Of a DNA stretch of 64,000 nucleotides, positions 8,393 to 16,323 are shown one piece after another. The DNA is from Thiomicrorhabdus sp. ZW0627 (lineage in GTDB: Bacteria > Pseudomonadota > Gammaproteobacteria > Thiomicrospirales > Thiomicrospiraceae): NCBI RefSeq assembly GCF_029767005.1, contig NZ_JARUQR010000005.1:1-64000 (forward strand). The letters run 5' to 3'. The notes beneath the pieces were generated by a model. That model saw nothing but the letters and a program-made list of their open reading frames with translations, did no database searches and was not told the DNA's origin. The position numbers and the translations under genes were made by a program. Every line of letters starts with the position of its first letter. Position 1 is the stretch's first letter.

Positions 8393-8410
8393 GGGGCACA
8401 GCGGGGGCAC
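8393..8410 (+). promoter_or_regulatory. Paired GGGGCAC sites, left end (probable integrase arm sites)
   Basis: Two copies of GGGGCAC with starts 11 bp apart (8393 and 8404), just upstream of the integrase gene. The same pair with the same 11-bp spacing and strand occurs at the other end (31870 and 31881). Paired short direct repeats inside both att ends suggest integrase arm-type binding; this is inference. Confidence 0.5.
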
Positions 8411-8431
8411 GGCATATTCTGGAGGATTTGA

Positions 8432-9730
8432 ATGAAAGGAAAAATATCTAAATCAACTTTACAATTGTTTTCCAAAAACTCAACTGTGGGTGAGCGATTC
8501 AATGACACTGAACAAAAAGGCTTTCATGCCAGAAAGTTAAAAACGGGCCTAGGGCTCTATTACAGATACATATCTCCAACAGGCGGTAGAAAAACCATAC
8601 CTTTAGGAAGTTTTCCTGGACTTCCAATCGAAAAAGCTCGAGCAATCCTTTCAGACTATATTGGGCGCATCGCTGCCGGCGAAGATATTTCTGAAACCAT
8701 TGCTCAAAAAAAACAAACTCACGCCAATACTGCAGAAGCGTACTTAAAAGAAATCTATGATTCTGTTTTAGCCAAGAAAGGTGATGGGAAAAATATGCGT
8801 GCAGATTTATTTAACCATTTTCCTGAATTATTGAAGAAACCAATGTCCAGCCTAACTCCAAGGATGATGCTTCATTGGCAAAAAACAAAAGAAAACGAAA
8901 ACTTAAATCCTCAAACAATTAAAAAAGTTTTCTCTTACTTCAATGCCATGCTAAACCACGCCGCAGAAAAAGGCGGAGTGATCGATGAAAACCCAATCAA
9001 AAAATTTAAGCTCGAAGTTCGAAACGCCACGCCCGAAGAAGAAACCCTTCTCCGTTTGAAGAGAAATTATTTAGATTTGGAGCAAACCCAGCAATTTTTC
9101 GACGCCCTAGATAAATATCAAGAAGAAAAACGGGTTCAGAGAACGAACAGTCGAAATCATGGAAAGCCACATTTACCTGATTTGACCCAAGTAACTTACG
9201 TAGACTACGTTAAACCCACAATGCTTTTACTCTACTACACAGGCCTTAGACCAGGTGATGCATTAACATTAAAATGGGAGGAGGTTAATCTAAAATTCAA
9301 GCGATTGACCAAGGTAATCAATAAAACTAGACACAAGAAACCTAACCCAACACCAATTCCTCTTTCAGACGCGGCTGTCAACATTCTTCAAATATGGCAC
9401 AAGCAAAATGGCAGCCCTAAATTCGGTTATGTTTTCCCCAATCCCTGCACTGGACTTCCATATAAAAAACTCTACAAACCTTGGGAAAAGATCAAGTCTC
9501 TGTCAGACCTTCCAAGCGAGTTAGATAATTACACGCTTCGCCATAACTTTATAAGTCATTTAGTAATGAATGGCGCAAACCTTTTAAGCATTGCAAAACT
9601 TGCTGCAACGAGCGTAGAAATGATTGAACAATACTATGGACACCTACAACCTGACTTACAAGTAAAGTACGTAAACCAATTTGCCAGCATGATGGAATTA
9701 AATTTCCAAGAAAACATTCAAATACTTTGA
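8432..9730 (+). CDS. int: Tyrosine integrase, P4/prophage type (DUF4102-like N-terminus)
   Basis: A 432-residue tyrosine recombinase expected to integrate and excise the element at tRNA-His. The N-terminal region, KLKTGLGLYYRYISPTGGRKTIPLG, is the arm-binding domain of P4-family integrases. The catalytic domain shows YYTGLRPGDALTLKW (first Arg), YTLRHNFISHLV (Arg plus His; the HxxR box here has Tyr for the first His), and IEQYYGHLQ with the nucleophilic Tyr. The start has a good GGAGG site (8421-8425). It lies beside the truncated tRNA copy rather than beside the intact tRNA. A hairpin at 9772 probably ends its transcript. Confidence 0.93.
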   Translation: MKGKISKSTLQLFSKNSTVGERFNDTEQKGFHARKLKTGLGLYYRYISPTGGRKTIPLGSFPGLPIEKARAILSDYIGRIAAGEDISETIAQKKQTHANTAEAYLKEIYDSVLAKKGDGKNMRADLFNHFPELLKKPMSSLTPRMMLHWQKTKENENLNPQTIKKVFSYFNAMLNHAAEKGGVIDENPIKKFKLEVRNATPEEETLLRLKRNYLDLEQTQQFFDALDKYQEEKRVQRTNSRNHGKPHLPDLTQVTYVDYVKPTMLLLYYTGLRPGDALTLKWEEVNLKFKRLTKVINKTRHKKPNPTPIPLSDAAVNILQIWHKQNGSPKFGYVFPNPCTGLPYKKLYKPWEKIKSLSDLPSELDNYTLRHNFISHLVMNGANLLSIAKLAATSVEMIEQYYGHLQPDLQVKYVNQFASMMELNFQENIQIL

Positions 9731-9771
9731 ATGCAATCTAAAAACCCTGTTTAACCATATTTTTTATGGCC

Positions 9772-9801
9772 AAAAAGCCAGACATTTTTGCCTGGTTTTT
9801 T
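9772..9801 (+). terminator. Probable rho-independent terminator of int
   Basis: A short hairpin (CCAG-A-C / G-C-CTGG) around a T-rich loop, followed by six T residues, 40 bp after the integrase stop. Confidence 0.5.
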
Positions 9802-9930
9802 AAGAATACTGAGCTACACTAAACACCAATCCACACTAAACATTAATTAGCTATTTTAATAAAATGTAATTTCCGCACACCATTACTCACATCTTTTCCC
9901 TCTTACATAATTTTCAGTCTAGTACAACAA

Positions 9931-10245
9931 GTAAAGAACAAAACAAGCTTCCCAATTTTTTTAATTGGCATACAAGCGCACTGATTTTTCTTAATTGGCA
10001 TACAAGCTTACAAAAATTCTTTAATTAGCATACAAGCTTACAAAGTTTATTAATTGGAATATAAGCATGCTTATCTGCCAATTTATATATAGGAAATAAG
10101 AGGGATAAATTTTTGTTCAACGAATTGACTAAATACTGAAGTGAACCGCCACCCATTTTAGCTATTAGCAAACAAGCAGCAGGTCGAAGTTAGTAATTAG
10201 AAAACAAGCTAGCTTAATTACTAATTTAATTAATAGGAAAAAAGC
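9931..10245 (+). repeat. Iteron-like array, about eight copies of TTAATTGGCATACAAGC
   Basis: Copies 1-3 (9961, 9991, 10021) are nearly identical and exactly 30 bp apart. Copy 4 begins at 10050. Weaker copies end in CAAGC or AAAGC at 9948, 10177, 10209 and 10245. All are in one orientation, with the most constant part ACAAGC. The roughly 30-bp phase (about three helical turns) suggests a protein binding the same face of DNA. Iteron origins, excisionase sites and multi-site operators look like this, but no Rep gene or clear DnaA box was seen. Between int and the next possible gene nothing else is recognisable. Confidence 0.75.
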
Positions 10246-10295
10246 AGGCGAAACTTGTTAAAAACAATTAACAAATAAATTCAGACTACTCTGGT

Positions 10296-10520
10296 GTGCC
10301 ATCAATAAACGCTTTGTATATACAAGACCTAACTCTTCAAAATTGCAGGCTTTTCATTAATGGCACCTACCACACCATCACGACATGGCAATTTTTCGAT
10401 GAACAGATAGCCATAGATCAACTCTTTCATCTTTTCCTAACCCAAGCACTCATCAGAACAAGTTCACCCAACCTCGACCATCTCCTGCCCTTTGTAGCAC
10501 CGTTAAAAGTGCACAGTTAA
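10296..10520 (+). CDS. Possible small hypothetical protein (GTG start)
   Basis: An open frame of 74 codons directly after the iteron-like array, starting GTG with no clear ribosome binding site. The product has plausible alternation of hydrophobic and polar residues (WQFFDEQIAIDQLFHLFLTQALI) but matches nothing I recognise. It may be a small regulator, a remnant or chance. Confidence 0.25.
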   Translation: MPSINALYIQDLTLQNCRLFINGTYHTITTWQFFDEQIAIDQLFHLFLTQALIRTSSPNLDHLLPFVAPLKVHS

Positions 10521-10579
10521 CTACACGTATATTCCCAGGCAGAATAACTCTATAAAGATGAAGAATTTCTTAAGACTAG

Positions 10580-10726
10580 ATTAAACTCGATATTCACTTT
10601 AAGACTACTGGCTTACCACCAGAAAAATTACATCATGCCTTGGAAAATGGGCTCACTGGGGGCCTTATTTATCGAATCCTAAACACCAATCAGTGGCATC
10701 AAAAGGAGAAAGAAAACCTTTATTGA
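10580..10726 (+). pseudogene. Gene-end remnant ahead of a terminator
   Basis: An open stretch of 48 codons with no start codon and a protein-like ending (KTTGLPPEKLHHALENGLTG, later NQWHQKEKENLY). A TAG stop lies immediately upstream, and an ATG at 10558 opens only a short other frame (MKNFLRLD). A strong terminator begins 11 bp after the stop, as at a true 3' end. It looks like the decayed tail of a lost gene; the family is not recognised. Confidence 0.35.
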
Positions 10727-10737
10727 GCAATAAAAGC

Positions 10738-10762
10738 AAAAGCCCCGATAAACGGGGCTTTT
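10738..10762. terminator. Bidirectional terminator, AAAAGCCCCG hairpin
   Basis: A perfect stem AAAAGCCCCG / CGGGGCTTTT with a five-base loop; T-runs on either strand allow termination both ways. It is a near copy of the terminator at 10924-10949. Confidence 0.8.
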
Positions 10763-10781
10763 AGAACCTTGAGAGACCTCT

Positions 10782-10847
10782 TCAATATTCCCAAACCGTG
10801 CTAGGAACCATTTCTGGCGGGTAGGACGCACATCTGATAAACAGACC
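10782..10847 (-). pseudogene. C-terminal coding remnant (ends ...PSTVWEY)
   Basis: A minus-strand open stretch without a start codon, ending SYPPEMVPSTVWEY then TGA, 20 bp before the terminator at 10738-10762. A stop immediately upstream closes the frame. The composition looks protein-like; the parent gene is not recognised. Confidence 0.3.
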
Positions 10848-10923
10848 TCAAACAGAACGTCTTAGGTTAATTATATCTGTATCTAAACAGACATGCAAAG
10901 AAGCAATAAAAATTATAGATACT

Positions 10924-10949
10924 AAAAAGCCCTGATTAACAGGGCTTTT
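10924..10949. terminator. Bidirectional terminator, AAAAGCCCTG hairpin
   Basis: A stem AAAAAGCCCTG / CAGGGCTTTT with a short loop, similar in sequence to the terminator 190 bp to the left. It follows (minus strand) another coding remnant. Confidence 0.8.
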
Positions 10950-10971
10950 GTTTCTTACGTGTTCCACTTGT

Positions 10972-11058
10972 TTATAGCGGTTCGACCAGCAACCAACGAC
11001 TAGGTGGGGCATCAACCCATCTTGCAATGTTCGTCTGATTGATGTCTAACGAGTTGAA
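10972..11058 (-). pseudogene. C-terminal coding remnant (ends ...SRWLLVEPL)
   Basis: 28 minus-strand codons with no start codon, ending NIARWVDAPPSRWLLVEPL then TAA, placed 22 bp before the terminator at 10924-10949. The frame is closed upstream by TAA. With the remnant at 10782 it makes a repeated pattern of gene tail plus homologous terminator. No family is recognised. Confidence 0.35.
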
Positions 11059-11122
11059 TTATAACCTAGTAATTAAACACATATCCAGCCTGACATTTAC
11101 TCTTTAATACCAAGTCAGCTTC

Positions 11123-11542
11123 TTAACTAGATTTTTCTCTATTGTCTTGTTTTAGTTGAAAATATGCACTCCAACACATCAAAATCCCTAGCAACAAAAA
11201 AATGGAAGCGTAAAACGCTACAGTTCGAGAAGGGTTTTCTTGAAGTTTATTCAATTCATCCTTTGAACAACTAATATTTGGAGTAAATGCCAATGCTCCG
11301 GAATATAGGCCTATATTTTTGTAATGCAAAATACCATGGAAGCACATCAGATTCTCAGCTGAAACCTCAGAAAGCCCATAAGCCAAAGCAACTTTTTGTG
11401 TAATCTGATCGTGCTTTTTAACCGCTTCATTTGCCTGAATCAACAATGTGATTCCTGAAGCGATCGTAATAATCAACGCATAAATAAATGCCAAAAAAGG
11501 GCCGACTTTCGTCCCTTGAACCATCGTCTCTAAAGTTTGCAT
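11123..11542 (-). CDS. Two-helix membrane protein, unknown function
   Basis: A 139-residue protein. The first membrane helix is FLAFIYALIITIASGITLLI (about 17-36). A central loop has two Cys (MCFHGILHYKN and ISCSKDE), which could form a disulfide if it is periplasmic. The second helix is ASIFLLLGILMCWSAYF (about 111-127), with a charged tail. AAGGTG lies 9 bp before the start. A decayed partial copy of the middle of this gene is present near 14040-14120. I do not recognise the family; it may be an immunity or phage-exclusion type membrane protein by context only. Confidence 0.6.
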   Translation of the reverse strand: MQTLETMVQGTKVGPFLAFIYALIITIASGITLLIQANEAVKKHDQITQKVALAYGLSEVSAENLMCFHGILHYKNIGLYSGALAFTPNISCSKDELNKLQENPSRTVAFYASIFLLLGILMCWSAYFQLKQDNREKSS

Positions 11543-12047
11543 GTCAGTTCACCTTAATTTGTTGTTATTAAAGATCAACTACAGGGTAAGCCGATAACAA
11601 ACCTACAATCCAGGTTCAATTAACAACTCTGTCGAGATTGATCTTTTAAACTAATCCTAGCTTTCATAGATCATCCTGTAAAGCAAAAATACAATCATAA
11701 CCAATTGTTTTTATTATAAATTCTTAACGAGAGCTGAAAACTAAACTACAGCTCTCACCGTGATCTATTTTTCTTCATCTGAATTCTTTAATTATGTAAT
11801 TTAAAGACCAATCCCATACTTACATGATAGCGTTCGCACCACAACCTGCTAAGACCAAAAACAAATTAAAACTCTAACAACCTATTCTTTCCTATCGACC
11901 ATAAAAGCCTAACGAACACCACGTTTTTCATGGCGTTAAAAGCAAAAACATGTTCTTCGGATTGCTACCATAAACCTGTCTAAATTCAAGCATCTAAAGC
12001 ATTCAATTTCGAAAAGTTAAAATCAAACAAAGGATAAAAAAGACGTC
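11543..12047. other. Gene-free AT-rich stretch
   Basis: No supported gene, repeat or RNA. It holds the divergent upstream regions of the membrane protein (left) and the LAGLIDADG gene (right); AAAGGA before 12048 is the ribosome binding site of the latter. Confidence 0.5.
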
Positions 12048-13859
12048 ATGACCTCCCCCCACCTATTAACAAAAAATCAAAAAAGCTGCCTCTCTTGGAA
12101 AGAAATCATTTTATTGATAAATAAATCATCCTGGCCTTTTGAAATCGAGGATGAAAATCAATTTGAACAACATACGCTTTTTGGTATCAGTTGTGGCGGG
12201 TTACCACCAAATACAAAGATCAAGGTTCGTTGCACCAAAAATCGAATTAATTCAAATGAACTTTGCGGACAAGTTGTAAAGCATAAACTATCAAATATTA
12301 AATACGCACTAAAACACAACGATTTTCTCCTGTGTCAAGGTCCCTGCGACTCTAAAAAGAAAGGCAAAGCCTTTAGAAAAACACTTGCTGAAATAGAAAA
12401 AAAATTACATGAGAAACGAAAAGGAACATGGCGGATCGACCCCAAATACACATTAATAAAAGCATCAGGAAACAATTGGTTCCAACATCAATGTGGCAAC
12501 TCGGTTTTTCGAAACTTTTATAAGTTGATAGATTATCCATTACAAAATAACTTACCTAGAGATACGAACCTAGACTGCCCTTACTGCTCATGGTCGTCGG
12601 CACGCCAATGTGTAAATAACGATATAAATCAATATGCGATATATATTAATGTCATCAGCCAGGGTCGACTAGAACTCATTTCTAAACAATTTCCCTCCTC
12701 GGATGAAAGTTTAAAATTCGAGTGTCAGATATGTGGTGCACCATTCATTGGCTCAGAGGATGGAATTAAGAAAAAGGTCTGCTGCGGTTGTCCTAAATGC
12801 ACGAAAGAAAAAATCCACTCGCAGCGTGCATGGAGTTATGAAGAAGCTAAAATACTTGTAAGAAGAAGAGGATACGAGTTGCTAAATGATCCAGGCGACT
12901 ATATCTCTAAAACTGAGATGCATTCCATCAATGGTGGGAATTTAAGGTATTCAAGCATAATAGACTTATTAAAAGAAATGCCGGCCGCAACAATCGTTTG
13001 TCAAAAAGTCGATCCGGTTAATACACTAAAAAATCATGGAAAACCTTATTCCCCAGAAGATGAAATTCAATTAAAAAGGTTGCTGGCCGAGAAAAACTAT
13101 TACTACAAAGAAATTGCCTATTTAATGGGAAGAACAGTAGGAAGTATTAAGATAAAAACACGTCACCTTGGTCTTCGAAATGATGATCGAACGCATATAA
13201 ATAGGCTTTTCAACGTAAAAGATACTGCTTTTCAGATAATAAACAAAGAATCTGCTTTTTTCGCAGGGTTGTTGGCGGCAGATGGATGCTTTGACCGCCG
13301 AACTAATCGACATCAAATATCCATTGAGCTAAAGGCAATAGATGAAGATTTATTACTAAACTTTATGAGGTTCATCGAACTTAAGAATGATGTCAAATAC
13401 CGTACCATGACGAATGTAAACGGAAGAGGAGTCTACGCAGCCATATCATTTTCATCAGAAGAGATAATAAATGATTTAAATCGAAACTTTCATGTAAATG
13501 AAAGTAAAACCTTTGAGCTGTCCCCGCCTGACTTTTCGAATGTTGAAGTTTCATGGGCGTATGCCGCAGGAATTCTTGCAGGCGATGGCCATTTCAAAAT
13601 TAACTGGAAAAAAAACGAACCTAAAATACACTTCATTTCTGCCTCAAACAAAAGTGTGGATTGGCTTGAAAAATTATTTCTCAAAGAGATTGAATCAGTA
13701 AGCAAACAAACTTACGAAGGAAAGTACTCACAACACTACACCTTAACAATCACTGGGAAAAAAGTTATTAAGATAGCTAACATACTCAAGAACTATGATT
13801 TCGGCATGGAGCGAAAATGGAACATCTTAAGAAAAATGGTAGAGATGAATATCAACTAA
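12048..13859 (+). CDS. Free-standing LAGLIDADG homing-endonuclease-like protein with zinc-finger N-terminus
   Basis: A 603-residue protein. Residues 1-320 contain several Cys pairs in repeat-like units (ELCGQ, LLCQGPC, LDCPYC, FECQICGAPF, CGCPKC), suggesting zinc-stabilised DNA-binding modules. Around 337-380, YSPEDEIQLKRLLAEKNYYYKEIAYLMG is a helix-turn-helix of SANT/Myb or GcrA style. The C-terminal part has two LAGLIDADG motifs, FFAGLLAADGCF (about 405) and WAYAAGILAGDGHF (about 506), each with its acidic residue, as in monomeric homing endonucleases. It is not inside an intron or intein here. It could be an island-carried nuclease that spreads the element, or a defence or regulatory protein. 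AAGGA precedes the start. Confidence 0.75.
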   Translation: MTSPHLLTKNQKSCLSWKEIILLINKSSWPFEIEDENQFEQHTLFGISCGGLPPNTKIKVRCTKNRINSNELCGQVVKHKLSNIKYALKHNDFLLCQGPCDSKKKGKAFRKTLAEIEKKLHEKRKGTWRIDPKYTLIKASGNNWFQHQCGNSVFRNFYKLIDYPLQNNLPRDTNLDCPYCSWSSARQCVNNDINQYAIYINVISQGRLELISKQFPSSDESLKFECQICGAPFIGSEDGIKKKVCCGCPKCTKEKIHSQRAWSYEEAKILVRRRGYELLNDPGDYISKTEMHSINGGNLRYSSIIDLLKEMPAATIVCQKVDPVNTLKNHGKPYSPEDEIQLKRLLAEKNYYYKEIAYLMGRTVGSIKIKTRHLGLRNDDRTHINRLFNVKDTAFQIINKESAFFAGLLAADGCFDRRTNRHQISIELKAIDEDLLLNFMRFIELKNDVKYRTMTNVNGRGVYAAISFSSEEIINDLNRNFHVNESKTFELSPPDFSNVEVSWAYAAGILAGDGHFKINWKKNEPKIHFISASNKSVDWLEKLFLKEIESVSKQTYEGKYSQHYTLTITGKKVIKIANILKNYDFGMERKWNILRKMVEMNIN

Positions 13860-14039
13860 TGACACAATTTGCCAGCCTTACTACTCCTGAAACTACCCAT
13901 TTACATACCAACAAAAAATAAAGACATGTAAACATAAATGAAATAGAATTATCGGTATAGCACCCCAGAAAGTAACTAGCCAATAACATAGCAGGCTACT
14001 GAAATCTGGGGCTTTTTCATTATTACATGTACCCCTCTC

Positions 14040-14120
14040 AGAAAATAGACCAACATTTTGTAATGCAAAATTCCTTGGAAACATAAAAGATTTTCAACTG
14101 AAGTCGTAGAAAGACTACCT
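14040..14120 (-). pseudogene. Decayed partial copy of the 11123-11542 membrane-protein gene
   Basis: DNA here aligns with 11313-11375: shared stretches TTTTGTAATGCAAAAT, CCTTGGAA/CCATGGAA, GATTTTCAACTGAA/GATTCTCAGCTGAA and AGAAAG. On the minus strand it reads FALQNVGLFSE against FHGILHYKNIGLYSG in the intact gene, then loses similarity, with a stop upstream. It is a remnant of an ancient duplication or of a second related cassette. The surrounding 13860-14237 holds nothing else I can support. Confidence 0.55.
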
Positions 14121-14237
14121 CGCTACCTAATTTTTTTCGAAATCTTAAATAGCCTAGTAACATAAGAAGGTGACTAATCTTCAATCTGCCGCAAGAAAAG
14201 GTAAGATATAAATATGTTTTTATAACGACATGTAATT

Positions 14238-16265
14238 ATGCTTTCAAAACCCCTTTACTTAAGCTTGGTAAGCAAGATCAAAATTGGTAAATCCCTGCCA
14301 GACTCTGTGTATCTCCATCAGGACTACTTTGACGAACTTCCAAACGAATTAAAACGCTTTATAACAGGGTTATCAGAAGCAATTAGTTTGCAGTCAACGG
14401 ATTGGGAAGTAATCAAGTTATTCAAATCTGCCTTTAAAGTTTCTTTTCTAAGTTATCCTGACTTTTATTCAGATCCATACCCTGAACTAAAAAAATCAAT
14501 AACAGTCGATCTTGAATCTTTAAAAACTAAAGAAACAAACTACGAAAGCTCACTAAATCCCCCAATACTTCATAGAAAAGAGCTTTTCATCCCTCCGACT
14601 AACCCGTATTTTAAAGAGTTTCGTGAGATCACTCTCGAAGGCGAAGAAATTGGTCTATACAAGAACACTAATAAAATCGGGTTTAAACAAGGTTGGCTAA
14701 AAACTATTGAAGAGCATGGATATCAACTTGAGAATGGTGAACTAACACAATTGTCACCTGAAGAATTTAACAGTCACGCTGAATTAACTACAAGTATTGA
14801 TCGGCATAAAACAGCCTTAACAAGATACGAATTCTCACTCCCCCTAAAAAAATTGTTTCAATACGATCAGATTAATGAAAATACAACTTTTTTTGACTAT
14901 GGCTGTGGGAAAGGAAGTGACCTTTATCTTCTTGAACAAGCGGGAATTGAAAGCTCAGGGTGGGATCCGGCTTTCAAACCTGACTCACAAAAAACAAAAT
15001 CAGATGTTGTTAACCTAGGCTTTGTTCTAAATGTTATTGAAGATTATCAGGAACGAGTTGAAGCCCTTCTCAACGCATGGGAATTAACTCAAAAAATTCT
15101 CTGTGTCTCTGTCATGGTGACTAGTGATAACTACATCAATCAATTTGAACCATACAAAGATGGCGTTATTACTTCTAGAAATACCTTTCAAAAGTATTAC
15201 TCACAAAAAGAGCTAAGAACCTTTTTAGAAGAATACTTAATGACCGATGCTTATGCTGTTGCACCTGGGGTATTTTTCATCTTCAAAAACCAAGAAGATG
15301 CAATAAACTTTGAGCAATCAAGTATTAAACGCACTCATAACTGGCAACACCTAAAAGTTCCTAGGATTACACAACAAGATCTTCATTTAAAACTACTAAA
15401 CGAAAATAATGAATTGTTTGATTCTTTATGGCAACGCTGTTTAGAACTAGGAAGACCTGTCAAAACCTCAGAGTTCAGCAAAGAGAATGACTTAGTAGGC
15501 GCAACTGGCTCTTTAAAAAAAGCACTAAATATTCTTTTCCAATTTTCTGAAATGGACGATTTGAAAAAAGCTGAAGAGATGCGAAAAGAAGATCTTATTT
15601 ACTTTTTTGCCATGAGTCTCTTTCAAAAGAGAAAAGACAGAAAAATTACTAACTCAGAACTATTAAATGACATTAAATATTTTTTCGGTAATAAAACAAC
15701 TGCTGAAAATGAGGCAAAAGATTATCTTTATCAATTAGTAGAAACTGACAACATCACTAATGCTGCAAATGGTATTTTAAATTCTAGTATTCCCCATTTT
15801 TATAATACTGACCACTCAATCATATTCCATAAAAGATTTATTAACGACATTCCTCTTTTACTTCGATTATATGTTGGGTGTGCCACTATTTTATATGGTG
15901 GATTAGATGAAATTGATTTGGTTAAAATTCATTTTAAATCAGGTAAAGTAAGCTTTATGGGTTACGATGAATTCTATAATTCCCTCCTTCCTACTCTTAG
16001 AGAAAGAATTAAAGTTAATCTCTGGAATCAAAAAGTGGATTACTTCGACTATATAATTGAAGACAAAAGACCGATACTCTTTGATTCATCAGTATTTTTA
16101 AGCAAAGATCATGCATACTTTAAAAAGAAGCAATCCTTTGAAAAACGTCTAAAATCAATAATTCCTCATATAAATCAAAACATTAACCTAAATAAAGAAG
16201 CGCTAGATGAGCTATTACGGGAATGCGGCTACGAACTCAAAGGTTCAAAGTTTTTTAAAATCTGA
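14238..16265 (+). CDS. DNA-phosphorothioation-associated putative methyltransferase
   Basis: A 675-residue protein resembling the family annotated as DNA phosphorothioation-associated putative methyltransferase. The central region has IDRHKTALTRYEFSLP followed by the SAM-binding motif FFDYGCGKGSDLYLL (about 220-235) and GWDPAF. The N- and C-terminal parts (residues 1-100 and 540-640) look alike: both contain a FKSxFKVSFxxYxxF-type stretch (FKSAFKVSFLSYPDFY; FKSGKVSFMGYDEFY), so the protein may carry a duplicated flanking domain. It begins the phosphorothioation operon, 58 bp before the DUF4007 gene. The target of methylation is not known. There is no strong ribosome binding site before ATG 14238. 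Confidence 0.78.
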   Translation: MLSKPLYLSLVSKIKIGKSLPDSVYLHQDYFDELPNELKRFITGLSEAISLQSTDWEVIKLFKSAFKVSFLSYPDFYSDPYPELKKSITVDLESLKTKETNYESSLNPPILHRKELFIPPTNPYFKEFREITLEGEEIGLYKNTNKIGFKQGWLKTIEEHGYQLENGELTQLSPEEFNSHAELTTSIDRHKTALTRYEFSLPLKKLFQYDQINENTTFFDYGCGKGSDLYLLEQAGIESSGWDPAFKPDSQKTKSDVVNLGFVLNVIEDYQERVEALLNAWELTQKILCVSVMVTSDNYINQFEPYKDGVITSRNTFQKYYSQKELRTFLEEYLMTDAYAVAPGVFFIFKNQEDAINFEQSSIKRTHNWQHLKVPRITQQDLHLKLLNENNELFDSLWQRCLELGRPVKTSEFSKENDLVGATGSLKKALNILFQFSEMDDLKKAEEMRKEDLIYFFAMSLFQKRKDRKITNSELLNDIKYFFGNKTTAENEAKDYLYQLVETDNITNAANGILNSSIPHFYNTDHSIIFHKRFINDIPLLLRLYVGCATILYGGLDEIDLVKIHFKSGKVSFMGYDEFYNSLLPTLRERIKVNLWNQKVDYFDYIIEDKRPILFDSSVFLSKDHAYFKKKQSFEKRLKSIIPHINQNINLNKEALDELLRECGYELKGSKFFKI

Positions 16266-16323
16266 AGTCCTAATTGATATAATCTAACTCACTGGTCAAC
16301 TTCTCCAGAGAGATTATAAATAT

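Noticed and set aside
9931-10245. Regularly spaced repeats considered as a CRISPR array
   Set aside because: Repeat of 17 bp with gaps of about 13 bp, degenerate copies, unequal later spacing and no cas genes; CRISPR repeats are longer and spacers about 30 bp.
11909-11946. GCCTAAC ... GCGTTAAAA considered as another attC site
   Set aside because: The inverse core is perfect but the span is only about 38 bp, too short for an attC, and there is no flanking cassette gene.
13893-14084. 63-codon minus-strand frame as a gene
   Set aside because: Its first part is the decayed copy of the 139-residue membrane protein, followed by unrelated sequence; kept only as a pseudogene remnant.
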